From: Enterococcus montenegrensis
Lineage (GTDB): Bacteria > Bacillota > Bacilli > Lactobacillales > Enterococcaceae
DNA length: 64,000 bases
NCBI RefSeq assembly: GCF_029983095.1
Contig: NZ_CP120467.1
Location: forward strand, 2,216,501-2,280,500
Direction of reading: 5' to 3'
Shown: one piece after another, positions 18,964-29,793 of the stretch
How positions within the stretch are numbered: position 1 is the first letter of the stretch
Layout: each line of letters begins with the position of its first letter
Made by a program: the position numbers and the translations under genes
The notes under the pieces: generated by a model
The model's input: the letters and a program-made list of their open reading frames with translations, nothing else
The model's database searches: none
What the model was told of the DNA's origin: nothing

Positions 18964-19097
18964 ATGAAGAAACAAATTCTCAATTTAACAAAAAAATAAG
19001 TTTTGCTAGTGCAGGACTGTCGGTAAACTTTACTTGTGCATTTATCTTTGGGCAAAAAAAAATTCCTAAAAATGTAAAAAAATTAAGAAAATTTTAG
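18964..19097 (+). pseudogene. agrD: AgrD-like autoinducing peptide precursor, one frameshift
   Basis: A strong AAAGGAGATATGGAATT precedes ATG 18964. As written the frame stops after 11 codons at an A7 run. One more A gives a 44-residue precursor with an amphipathic N-terminus, a core around NFTCAFIF and a C-terminal recognition tail GQKKIPKNVKKLRKF. The pattern Cys-4 residues-tail with Pro matches AgrD, where the AIP is a thiolactone between Cys and the fifth residue. Predicted AIP ring: Cys-Ala-Phe-Ile-Phe. It lies directly before agrB, to which it is coupled. Confidence 0.75.
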
Positions 19098-19100
19098 AAT

Positions 19101-19685
19101 ATGCAAAAATTTACTAGAATCATAGCGAACACTTTAGTCAAAGAAAAAATTATAGACTTGGATGAAGTAGATATATACATTTATGGATTAGAAACGCTTT
19201 TTCAATATCTCTTTATCGCATTTCTTATTTTAACTTTAGGTACAATTAATCATTTCCTTTTAGAAACAATATTTTTTACTATCTGTTTCCTTACCCTGAG
19301 ACGATATGCTGGAGGACTACATTTAAAAAATGATCACTTTTGTATTCTCTTCTCTCTATTGCTAATTCAATTGATGATAATATTAGTCAAATCAGATACT
19401 GTATCAATTAATATTTTAGAATTTTTAGCTTGTGTATCTTACATCTATATTTATTTATCCAATCCTATTGATAATAAAAATAAACCACTTGATAATGAAG
19501 AGTTAGTTTACTTTAAAAACAAACTGAAATTATCACTTTACAAATACTTATTTGTTTTTCTTTTTTGTGTGATTTTTCAATTCAAATTGTTAATTATTAT
19601 GCTAAGCTGGAGCATTGTTATTAATGCACTCTCACTTTCTCTTGGCAAATTTTTTCGAAATAGAAAATCTAAACTATTTTTGTGA
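19101..19685 (+). CDS. agrB: AgrB-type membrane peptidase (AIP processing)
   Basis: This 194-residue protein has about five membrane helices and the AgrB catalytic signature RRYAGGLH, followed by a Cys 7 residues later (LKNDHFC). The His and Cys form the peptidase that cuts AgrD and forms the thiolactone. It starts 4 bases after the restored agrD stop. The frame is intact. The gene order A-C-D-B is unlike staphylococcal B-D-C-A and enterococcal fsrABDC. Confidence 0.9.
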   Translation: MQKFTRIIANTLVKEKIIDLDEVDIYIYGLETLFQYLFIAFLILTLGTINHFLLETIFFTICFLTLRRYAGGLHLKNDHFCILFSLLLIQLMIILVKSDTVSINILEFLACVSYIYIYLSNPIDNKNKPLDNEELVYFKNKLKLSLYKYLFVFLFCVIFQFKLLIIMLSWSIVINALSLSLGKFFRNRKSKLFL

Positions 19686-19804
19686 ACTAAAAATATGAGA
19701 TAGAGATCATAGTGGGCCATGCTGCTAATAAGTATTTTCGAACTGGCGTCTCTTCTCTGCTTTTAAATTGTTATTCAATAAGTAAATTTACATTCCTTAC
19801 CTTA

Positions 19805-19971
19805 TTAAATAAAAATTGATAAGCCAGTGATAGTAATTGCTAAAACGGCAGTTATTATCGTAATAACTGCCACTTTTACCTGCACAAAAATATCTATCAA
19901 TAGAGAAATAATTTCGAATAAAAATTTTGTAGATTCACCAATTTGGGCTAATTTTTTCTATTTTCCCTCAT
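19805..19971 (-). pseudogene. Possible small hydrophobic protein, frameshifted
   Basis: On the minus strand, an ATG at 19971 followed by one extra A in the A6 run (19952-19957) would encode 55 residues with a strongly hydrophobic C-terminal segment (VAVITIITAVLAITITGLSIFI). There is no good ribosome binding site. Part of it coincides with a GGCAGTTATTA/TAATAACTGCC palindrome that could instead be a terminator for the agr genes. I regard it as tentative. Confidence 0.3.
19848..19873. terminator. Possible terminator after the agr operon
   Basis: GGCAGTTATTA tcg TAATAACTGCC is a perfect 11-bp stem about 160 bases after agrB, with AAAA before and TTTT shortly after. It overlaps the tentative minus-strand small frame. 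Confidence 0.45.
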
Positions 19972-20050
19972 AAATTACTTTTTTGTATTCAGAAAACAGT
20001 CTGTTGGCATAAATAATCTTTATTACCCACTTTTAATTTAATAAAGCAAC

Positions 20051-20091
20051 AAAAACCGACTATCAATTTATTAGATTGATGGTCGGTTTTT
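20051..20091. terminator. Bidirectional hairpin terminator
   Basis: AAAAACCGACTATCAA tttattaga TTGATGGTCGGTTTTT: a 16-bp stem with one G-T pair, with A and T runs on its flanks. It separates the agr cargo from the ICE regulatory genes. Confidence 0.75.
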
Positions 20092-20141
20092 GTTGTAATT
20101 TTGTAACTTTAAAACCTCTTATTAATAAAGAGGTGATTATT

Positions 20142-20600
20142 TTGAATCTGTTAGAAGAAAAAAGAACCCTGATGAAGCTGCTGATTGAATTAATGCATGA
20201 AAGAAAAGCCGTAGCCAGTCTATATGAAGCCGTTGAAAAACGATTAAATCGAATAGAAGAAATAGAAAATACTATTTCTGAAGGACATGCACTTTCTCAA
20301 ACTACTATTATCCCAAAGAAAGAGATTGATTACACAAAATTTAAGGATCAAAAAATAAAGCTTTCTTCTATTCCCTATGACATTATTTCTAAAGATATCT
20401 GCTACATTTTGAAATCTTCTGGCATACCAATGAATGCTTCACAAATTTATTCTGTAGTCACAAAAAATCTACATTTCAATTTAGGTTATAAAAATCTAGT
20501 AAGTAATATTTTACCAAGAATGGTAGAAGATAATAACTTGCCTGTTGAAAAAGTTTATAGAGGTTTTTGGCAGTATCGACATACGGAAAAAGTCACATAG
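20142..20600 (+). CDS. ICE protein with coiled coil and winged-helix-like C-terminus
   Basis: I prefer the TTG at 20142, preceded by AAAGAGGTGATTA, over an upstream ATG at 20076 that lies in the terminator stem. The 152-residue product has a helical N-terminus (LLEEKRTLMKLLIELMHERK) and a C-terminal ~70 residues resembling a HARE-HTH/winged-helix fold (DICYILKSSGIPMNASQIYSVV to FWQYR). It precedes the sigma-like gene by 18 bases. It probably takes part in ICE regulation, but no precise function is known. Confidence 0.65.
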   Translation: MNLLEEKRTLMKLLIELMHERKAVASLYEAVEKRLNRIEEIENTISEGHALSQTTIIPKKEIDYTKFKDQKIKLSSIPYDIISKDICYILKSSGIPMNASQIYSVVTKNLHFNLGYKNLVSNILPRMVEDNNLPVEKVYRGFWQYRHTEKVT

Positions 20601-20618
20601 ATATAGGAGGTAGTTCAC

Positions 20619-21019
20619 ATGGCAAATACTCCAAGTGATAACAAACTAAAAAAATACATTCATATAGGAATACACTATCATGCAAACAACTATTATAGAA
20701 AAAAGAGAAACTACTCTGCTAAATTACTCCTTACCGATTTTCAAGATATCACACTCGATTCTTCTTACACAGATAACTATTTTAATATTATCAATATGCC
20801 ATTACTTGACTTGATAAACATTGAAACGTATTTTGAAGATGAAATGCTTATAAAAGCAATCAAACAGCTTAATACTAAAGAAAAGAGATTTCTCTTAGAA
20901 AAATATGTTGTAAAAAAAGTGATACTGAACTTGCACAAGAAAAGGAAATATCACAGCAGGCAATTTCTATTTACAAGAAAAGGTTGCTAGAAAAGTTAAA
21001 GAAGTTAATGAAAAGATAA
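20619..21019 (+). pseudogene. Sigma-70-like ICE regulator (Tn916 Orf7 position), frameshifted
   Basis: As written the frame ends at 20990 with an unrelated tail. Adding one A to the A7 run at about 20916 changes the tail to ELAQEKEISQQAISIYKKR and a Lys-rich end, a region-4 helix-turn-helix as in Tn916 Orf7. The restored protein has 133 residues (Tn916 Orf7: about 140). GGAGGTAGTTCAC precedes the ATG. It would activate transfer or excision genes. Confidence 0.65.
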
Positions 21020-21089
21020 TCTCAGATTTATTTATATACGAGCTCCTCCTTTAAAAAATTTATAAAACTTTTTAAGGGAGGAATAGAAT

Positions 21090-21278
21090 ATGGAAACTCT
21101 TACTTCTTTAGCTATTAAAGCTCAGAAAGGTGATCATGAATCAATGGTAAATTTGTACCAACAGTTTCAACCTTTATTACTAAAAGAGGCTACACGTGAT
21201 GGCAGGATTGATTTAGACTGCTATCAAGAGTTATCAGAGCGCTTTATCAGGTTGATAATGGATTTTGAAGTTCAATAA
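21090..21278 (+). CDS. Tn916 Orf8-like helix-turn-helix protein
   Basis: This 62-residue protein has the pattern of Orf8 (xxAxKGDxESMxxLYQQFQPLL to YQELSERFIRLIMDFEV). In Tn916, orf7 and orf8 are co-transcribed and promote excision and transfer-gene expression. GGGAGGAATAGAAT precedes the ATG. A terminator follows 46 bases downstream. Confidence 0.75.
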   Translation: METLTSLAIKAQKGDHESMVNLYQQFQPLLLKEATRDGRIDLDCYQELSERFIRLIMDFEVQ

Positions 21279-21323
21279 TAAGAATATCAAATATTTATTT
21301 ACAACCCAAATTTGAATTAAACC

Positions 21324-21359
21324 AAAAAAATGGCTGAGAGTACAACCTCGGCCATTTTT
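21324..21359 (+). terminator. Terminator after the orf8-like gene
   Basis: AAAAAATGGCtGAG agtacaac CTCgGCCATTTTT, a strong stem with a T tail. Confidence 0.8.
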
Positions 21360-21447
21360 CCATATTTAACAAATTAAATGTTGTGTTTTCTTATCCAATA
21401 AACCTCTTATTAGTATATAACCAAAACTGCTCTTTGAAAATTGAATA

Positions 21448-21682
21448 ACTTATTCAAATACATTTTGATTACAATAAGCTAGGTAAACAAATCCGCAATG
21501 ACTTTGAAAAAACGAGCGATTATTATTTGATTTACACTCTTCATTTAGGAACTTGAAGAAGCCATGATTTGTATTCACTATAATGATACTCCTACCTTGA
21601 ACGCTTCACGGCATTGGGTAGCTTCTCCAAGTTTGAGTTGAGGTGAAATTCCTGTGGACTTTCCTAAGTCGTTTGAATAAGT
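21448..21682 (+). ncRNA. Candidate structured RNA or degenerate insertion between orf8-like gene and xis
   Basis: No protein gene is supported in the 617 bases between 21279 and 21895. The stretch is closed by perfect 11-bp complementary ends (ACTTATTCAAA at 21448-21458, TTTGAATAAGT at 21672-21682). Inside is a 12-bp stem with one mismatch (ACTTGAAGAAGC at 21551-21562 with GCTTCTCCAAGT at 21621-21632). Nested stems suggest an RNA fold, but strand and promoter are uncertain. A decayed transposase end is an alternative, since one frame reads LEEAMICIHY. Confidence 0.35.
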
Positions 21683-21730
21683 GATAACATTCCTTAAAAC
21701 AATTATCCTTTTCCCACTTAGTATAGGAAA

Positions 21731-21788
21731 AAGATGCTAAGCGTATTATAATTAAAGTATAGTATTTAATTCTAGCTCGCAGCATCTT
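21731..21788. promoter_or_regulatory. Inverted repeat flanking a candidate xis-int promoter
   Basis: AAGATGCT (21731-21738) and AGCATCTT (21781-21788) enclose an AT-rich 42-base segment with TATAAT-like hexamers (TTATAATTAAAGTATAGT). The arrangement fits an operator around the promoter of the downstream xis-int genes. Confidence 0.4.
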
Positions 21789-21895
21789 GAGGCAAATACA
21801 CTCTTAATGAAGAAAGGATGATTGCTATTTTTTTCAACGAAAATATGCAAATAAATATCGTAACCAGTCTATTGTGTAAAGAAAGGTAAGATCAT

Positions 21896-22102
21896 ATGAC
21901 TAAGCTTGATAGGACATCACTAATTCTTGGAAGATATATTAATCAACAAACTTTGATGACGGAATTGCATATTGGTTATGACACCTTAAAAACACTTCAT
22001 CTAAATGGATTAGAAGTAATTATGATTGGTCGGCAACATTTGTATGATCTTGAAGATGTTAAAAATATTTTCAATCAATTAAAAAATGATTCATCTGATT
22101 AA
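21896..22102 (+). CDS. xis: Excisionase-like small DNA-binding protein
   Basis: This 68-residue protein has a MerR/excisionase-type winged helix (LMTELHIGYDTLKTLHLNGLEVIMIGRQHLYDLEDVKNIF). The position directly upstream of int is that of Xis in Tn916-family elements, although the sequence differs from Tn916 Xis. GAAAGGTAAGATCAT precedes the ATG. Xis directs the integrase toward excision. Confidence 0.75.
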   Translation: MTKLDRTSLILGRYINQQTLMTELHIGYDTLKTLHLNGLEVIMIGRQHLYDLEDVKNIFNQLKNDSSD

Positions 22103-22175
22103 AGCCTCAATTATTAAAATCTTACTAAAAACAAAATATCCTAATCCAAATAATGAATTAGGAAGGAAGATTTTA

Positions 22176-23366
22176 ATGTCTGTTTCTTTTAAGCAATACA
22201 CAAAATACAATAAAAAACTCTGGAAATTCCAATGCTATCTTGGAAAGGCTGAGTTTGGTGAAGAAGTCCGCACTACAAGAAGTGGCTTTCAAACAAAAAA
22301 AGATGCCCAACAAGTCTACAGACAACTACAATTAGATTTTGACAGAAATCTAATTAAAATGAATGGCAATATCACTTTTAAAGAGTTGTATGAAGAATTC
22401 ATCGAGCAATATCGATTGAAAGTAAAGCCGTCTACTATCATGATCACTAGAAGAGCAATTGAAGATCATGCACTTGAATATTTTGGAGACAAAAAAATAA
22501 ATGATATTTCTGTTCGATTTTGTACTCAAGTTAATCGTCGCTGGATAAGAGATGGATATAAACAGGCTTACTATTTTCGGAGAGCGGTTGCTCAAATTTT
22601 TCAATATGGTATCCAACAAGAACTCATTACTGAAAATCCTATGCGGAAAACTGAGCCAATTAAACGTCAAGAAATTGATGAACATTTAGTCGCTACTGAA
22701 ACAATGACAGTTTATACACCAAAAGAATTAGCGCTTTTTCTAGATTCATGCAAAAAACATGGAAATAAGAAAATCGAAACCTATTTTCGTGTCCTGTCCT
22801 ATACAGGCGCTAGAAAATCAGAAATACTTGCTCTTGAATGGAATGATATTAATTTTGAAACGAATAAATTAATCATCAGTAAAACACTAGCTGAAGTCGA
22901 AAGTGATCCTACTACTAAAATAACTAAAGTAGCTAGCCAAAGTGCTAAAACAAATGCTGGAAAAAGAACCATTTCAATTGATTCAGAAACTATGACTATG
23001 TTACAGGAATGGAAAACTAGACAGCAGTTAGAGTTAACTATTTTAGGATTTAAATCTACAAGTAAGCACCAGCTTGTGTTTCCAAATAGAGAAAATATGT
23101 TTTGTCGTCCTGGTCAAGCAAACGATTGGTATGATGTCATTGCAACCAAGTACAACCTAAAACGGATTACTCTTCATGAATTCAGGAAGACGCACGTTTC
23201 TCTTTGTGCAATGGCAGATATGAATCTAGAGGATATTATGTATCGAGTTGGCCATAAAGATTCTAAGATGACTCGTCAGGTTTATAACTACTTCTATCCT
23301 GAACGCGAGGAACGCAGTGCGGATCAATTTGCTAAATTTATTGAAAAAGAGAAATATCTCTTTTAA
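22176..23366 (+). CDS. int: Tyrosine recombinase (integrase) of the ICE
   Basis: The start at 22176 is preceded by GGAAGGAAGATTTTA; an upstream frame extension to 22086 overlaps xis and is not family-like. The 396-residue product has an N-terminal arm-binding domain (AP2-like, residues ~5-55), a core-binding domain, and catalytic residues Arg in TGARKSE, His-x-x-Arg in LHEFRKTH, His in VGHKD and Tyr in RQVYNYF. It is complete and of Tn916 Int size (405). It sits at the element's right end, about 100 bases from the 3' end of sufB. Confidence 0.9.
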   Translation: MSVSFKQYTKYNKKLWKFQCYLGKAEFGEEVRTTRSGFQTKKDAQQVYRQLQLDFDRNLIKMNGNITFKELYEEFIEQYRLKVKPSTIMITRRAIEDHALEYFGDKKINDISVRFCTQVNRRWIRDGYKQAYYFRRAVAQIFQYGIQQELITENPMRKTEPIKRQEIDEHLVATETMTVYTPKELALFLDSCKKHGNKKIETYFRVLSYTGARKSEILALEWNDINFETNKLIISKTLAEVESDPTTKITKVASQSAKTNAGKRTISIDSETMTMLQEWKTRQQLELTILGFKSTSKHQLVFPNRENMFCRPGQANDWYDVIATKYNLKRITLHEFRKTHVSLCAMADMNLEDIMYRVGHKDSKMTRQVYNYFYPEREERSADQFAKFIEKEKYLF

Positions 23367-23372
23367 CCTCCG

Positions 23373-23396
23373 TTGTAGTTAGTTTTGTAGTTAGTT
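23373..23396. repeat. Perfect tandem 12-bp repeat at the ICE right end
   Basis: TTGTAGTTAGTT occurs twice head to tail just after the int stop codon. Short direct repeats at the ends are where Tn916-type integrases bind with their N-terminal domain, so this may be an arm-type site. Confidence 0.45.
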
Positions 23397-23418
23397 TACT
23401 TTTTCGAAAAAAAGAAGC

Positions 23419-23460
23419 ACCAGAAACATTGATAAATCAACATTTCTAGCGCTTAAGTTA
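23419..23460. terminator. Imperfect hairpin between int and sufB (convergent genes)
   Basis: AAGCaccAGAAAcATTGA taaa TCAAcATTTCTagcGCTT forms a long, imperfect stem between the convergent int and sufB genes, preceded by a run of A (GAAAAAAAG). Confidence 0.5.
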
Positions 23461-23463
23461 AAA

Positions 23464-24855
23464 TTAACCTACACTGCCTTCCATCTCATAACTAATCAAA
23501 CGATTTAGTTCGACGGCGTATTCCATTGGGAGCTCTTTGGTGAATGGTTCGACAAAGCCCATGACAATCATCTCGGTGGCTTCGGATTCTGATAGGCCGC
23601 GGCTCATCAAATAATACAGTTGTTCTTCAGAGATTTTTGAAACTTTGGCTTCGTGTTCAAGTGATACTTGGCTGTTGTGAATTTCATTAAATGGAATGGT
23701 ATCAGATTTTGATAGTTCATCCATAATAATCGTGTCACATTCAATATGAGAAGCTGAACCGGTACTTTTCTTACCAAAGGTTACTTGTCCGCGATAGTTC
23801 ACTTCGCCGCCATCTTTTGAAATAGATTTTGAAACGATTGAGCTTGAAGTGTTAGGTGCGTTGTGAATCATTTTAGCACCGGTATCTTGAATTTGGTTGG
23901 CCCCTGCAAAGGCGATTGAAAGCATGGTTCCGCGCGCACCTTCGCCGTCTAGGTAAACACTTGGATATTTCATTGTGGTTTTTGCACCGAGGTTACCGTC
24001 AATCCACTCTACTGTAGCCCCTTCGTATGCTTTCGCACGTTTTGTTACCAAGTTGTAGACATTGTCAGACCAGTTTTGAATTGTGGTATAACGGCAGTAA
24101 GCATCTTTTCTGGTAAAAATTTCAACAATCGCTGCATGTAAACTGTTGCTTGAATACGTCGGAGCGGTACACCCTTCAACATAGTGAACGCTAGCGCCTT
24201 CATCAACGATAATTAATGTTCGTTCAAATTGTCCCGTATTTTCGGCATTAATCCGGAAATATGTTTGCAATGGTGTATCCACCCGAACGCCTTTTGGTAC
24301 ATAAATAAATGTCCCCCCTGACCAAACAGCTGAGTTTAGGGCAGCTAATTTGTTATCAGTTGGTGGTACTAATTGGGCAAAATATTCTTTGAATAATTCA
24401 GGATATTCTTTTAAGGCTGAGTCTGTATCCGTAAAGATAATCCCTAATTTTTCAAATTCTTCTTTCATGTTGTGGTAAACCACTTCAGATTCATATTGAG
24501 CAGAAGCGCCCGCCAAGTATGCCCGTTCGGCTTCAGGAATTCCGATTTTTTCAAAGGTATCTTTGATTTTATCGGGAACATCATCCCAATCACGAGCTGG
24601 TTTATCACTTGCTTTTTGGTAGTATTTAATTTTGCCAAAATCAATATCTGAAAGGTCTGGACCCCATTTTTGCATCGGCATTTTGTTAAATGCTGCCAGT
24701 GATTTCAAGCGAAAATCTAACATCCATTCTGGTTCGCCTTTAACTGCTGAAATCTCCCGAACAACTTCTTCGGTTAAACCTTCGCCGGTACTAAAGACGG
24801 GTTTGACGTCATCATGGAAGCCAAATTTGTATTCTTCTAATTCAGGAACACCCAT
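23464..24855 (-). CDS. sufB: Fe-S cluster assembly scaffold SufB
   Basis: This 463-residue protein is typical SufB, the scaffold of the SufBCD complex that builds Fe-S clusters in the cytoplasm. Conserved blocks include [40 protein letters not shown] and the C-terminal [13 protein letters not shown] and [15 protein letters not shown]. It is the last gene of sufCDSUB, 62 bases after sufU. The ICE is integrated immediately beyond its stop codon; the protein end looks complete. Confidence 0.97.
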   Translation of the reverse strand: MGVPELEEYKFGFHDDVKPVFSTGEGLTEEVVREISAVKGEPEWMLDFRLKSLAAFNKMPMQKWGPDLSDIDFGKIKYYQKASDKPARDWDDVPDKIKDTFEKIGIPEAERAYLAGASAQYESEVVYHNMKEEFEKLGIIFTDTDSALKEYPELFKEYFAQLVPPTDNKLAALNSAVWSGGTFIYVPKGVRVDTPLQTYFRINAENTGQFERTLIIVDEGASVHYVEGCTAPTYSSNSLHAAIVEIFTRKDAYCRYTTIQNWSDNVYNLVTKRAKAYEGATVEWIDGNLGAKTTMKYPSVYLDGEGARGTMLSIAFAGANQIQDTGAKMIHNAPNTSSSIVSKSISKDGGEVNYRGQVTFGKKSTGSASHIECDTIIMDELSKSDTIPFNEIHNSQVSLEHEAKVSKISEEQLYYLMSRGLSESEATEMIVMGFVEPFTKELPMEYAVELNRLISYEMEGSVG

Positions 24856-24917
24856 GCGATCACTACTCCTTACTTTATTTAGGTATTGATTTTCTCTGAA
24901 ATCAATGCCACATCTTC

Positions 24918-27914
<2,997 letters not shown>

Positions 27915-27930
27915 CTAATTGACCTCCTTT

Positions 27931-28701
27931 TTAAACTTCTTCCTTGTAATCAATACCTAATTCTTTGCTGATTCCAGCATAACCTTCTGCCTCTAAGCGT
28001 TTGGCAAGGTCAGCGTTACCTGTTAAAACAACGCGACCGTCCATCATGATATGAACGACATCAGGCGTAATATAGTTTAACAAACGTTGGTAATGGGTAA
28101 TGATTAAAGCACCAAAATCATCGCCGCGCATTTCGTTGACCCCTTTTGCCACTACCTTTAACGCATCGATATCAAGACCTGAGTCAATTTCATCTAAAAT
28201 AGCAAAAGTTGGTTCCAACATTAATAGTTGTAAAATTTCGTTACGCTTTTTCTCCCCACCGGAAAATCCTTCATTCAAGTAACGTTCTGCCATTTCTTCT
28301 GGCATATTTAATAATTCCATTTTTTTATCTAGCTTTTTTAAAAATTCCATGACTGAAATTTTATTGTCTTCATCTCGTTTTGCATTAATTGCTGCCCGCA
28401 TGAATTCTGCGTTGGTGATGCCTGGAATTTCACTTGGATATTGCATTGCTAAAAATAGCCCTGCCCGTGCTCGTTCATCAACTTCCATCTCCAATAAATT
28501 TTCACCATCTAACAGAATTTCACCTTGGGTTACTTCATAATTAGGGTTTCCCATAATCGCAGCAGATAAAGTAGACTTCCCTGTTCCGTTTGGTCCCATA
28601 ATGGCATGAATTTCGCCAGTTTTCAGCGTCAAATTAACACCTTTTAGAATTTCTTTATCTTCGATTGCTACATGTAAATCTTTAATTTCTAACGTTGCCA
28701 T
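27931..28701 (-). CDS. sufC: Fe-S cluster assembly ATPase SufC
   Basis: This 256-residue ABC ATPase has Walker A (GPNGTGKST), signature (FSGGEKKR) and Walker B (FAILDEIDSGLD). It drives conformational change of SufBD. I take MATLEIKDLHV at 28701, preceded by GGAGGCGAGACG, as the start; an in-frame upstream ATG at 28734 adds 11 atypical residues. First gene of the operon. Confidence 0.96.
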   Translation of the reverse strand: MATLEIKDLHVAIEDKEILKGVNLTLKTGEIHAIMGPNGTGKSTLSAAIMGNPNYEVTQGEILLDGENLLEMEVDERARAGLFLAMQYPSEIPGITNAEFMRAAINAKRDEDNKISVMEFLKKLDKKMELLNMPEEMAERYLNEGFSGGEKKRNEILQLLMLEPTFAILDEIDSGLDIDALKVVAKGVNEMRGDDFGALIITHYQRLLNYITPDVVHIMMDGRVVLTGNADLAKRLEAEGYAGISKELGIDYKEEV

Positions 28702-28818
28702 CGTCTCGCCTCCATCATTTTCATTCTCACTCATTTTACGCTAATTGAGAATGATAAGCAAACTTCCCTCAATAAATTTGCTTATTCTTTTACTATTATA
28801 AAATCAATAATTTTCAAT

Positions 28819-28833
28819 TTAGAATGATTATAA
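28819..28833 (-). promoter_or_regulatory. PerR/Fur-type box upstream of the suf operon
   Basis: On the minus strand the sequence is TTATAATCATTCTAA, one base from the PerR consensus TTATAATnATTATAA. A TATAAT (plus coordinates about 28793-28798) follows about 20 bases downstream toward sufC, so the box would overlap the -35 region. A second, weaker motif GAGAATGATAAGC lies nearer the gene. Regulation by a Fur-family repressor is my inference. Confidence 0.5.
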
Positions 28834-28838
28834 ATTAA

Positions 28839-28874
28839 AAGACCCAAAACGAAAACTTCCTCGTCTTGGATCTT
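28839..28874 (-). terminator. Terminator downstream of hemC
   Basis: AAGAcCCAAaACGA aaacttcc TCGTcTTGGaTCTT; on the minus strand followed by TTTAATTTAT. It ends the hemC-cobA transcript before the suf promoter. Confidence 0.65.
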
Positions 28875-28887
28875 AGTTATTTCTCAT

Positions 28888-29793
28888 TTATTCTAGTGGC
28901 CAATTAGCCAGTTTTTGTAATGCTCGTGCACTATTCTGCCCTAAAATCACCGGATTAGCGCCAACTTGAACAAGAGAATAAGATGCACCTGTCTTACTGC
29001 CTAACATTGTGCTCAGTTCAATTTTCTCCCCAATCACTTTGGCATGAGCGGCTAGTGGAACGTTACAACCAACCCCAAAGACAGATAAAAACGCACGCTC
29101 ACAAGTAATTGCGCTTCGCACATTTTTGTCATCAATAGCTGCGGCGATTTTTGCTGCAGGTGAATTTTTCACAGCTTCAACTGCAATCACCCCTTGGCCG
29201 ACAGCTGGCAAAAATTCATCTAACGTTAAGGAAACTTGATGCAGTTTAAAATCACCTAAAGCTTTGGGATGGCGTAGTAGTGCAGCTTGAGCCATCATGA
29301 TACCGTCGTATTCTTTTTGGGCTAATTTTTTTAAACGCGTATCGATATTTCCCCGCAAAGACTTAATCATAAAATCCGGACGTAGCGACAATAGTTGAAA
29401 TTGGCGGCGTAAACTGCCAGTACCGATCACAGCGCCTTCAGGCAAATCTGTTAATGTAGTAAACTCATTGCGTAAAATTAAAGCATCCCCTGCCGGTGCA
29501 CGTTCGGGAAATGCCGCTAAAGTTAACCCTTCTGGCTCTGTGGAAGGTAAATCTTTCGCACTATGAACGGCCAAGTCAATTTCGCCAGTCAATAGCTTTT
29601 GCTGAATAGTTTTAACAAAAACACCCTGTCCTGCCATTTGGCTTAAAGCGGTTGTTTGATCCTTATCACCGGTAGTTGTAAGTAACACTTTTAAAAAGCG
29701 ATGTTCCGGAAATAAGTTTTGTAAACGCGCAATCACATTGTCCGTTTGAATTTGAGCTAAGGGACTTTTTCTGGTACCAATTTTAACGTCCAT
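28888..29793 (-). CDS. hemC: Hydroxymethylbilane synthase (porphobilinogen deaminase)
   Basis: This 301-residue protein has the family blocks GTRKSPLAQIQT, HSAKDLPS, GTGSLRRQ, RGNIDTRLKKL and the cofactor-attachment Cys in VGCNVPLAAHA. It condenses four porphobilinogens to hydroxymethylbilane. It overlaps the cobA gene by 11 bases. No hemA, hemL, hemB or complete hemD is present nearby. Confidence 0.95.
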   Translation of the reverse strand: MDVKIGTRKSPLAQIQTDNVIARLQNLFPEHRFLKVLLTTTGDKDQTTALSQMAGQGVFVKTIQQKLLTGEIDLAVHSAKDLPSTEPEGLTLAAFPERAPAGDALILRNEFTTLTDLPEGAVIGTGSLRRQFQLLSLRPDFMIKSLRGNIDTRLKKLAQKEYDGIMMAQAALLRHPKALGDFKLHQVSLTLDEFLPAVGQGVIAVEAVKNSPAAKIAAAIDDKNVRSAITCERAFLSVFGVGCNVPLAAHAKVIGEKIELSTMLGSKTGASYSLVQVGANPVILGQNSARALQKLANWPLE

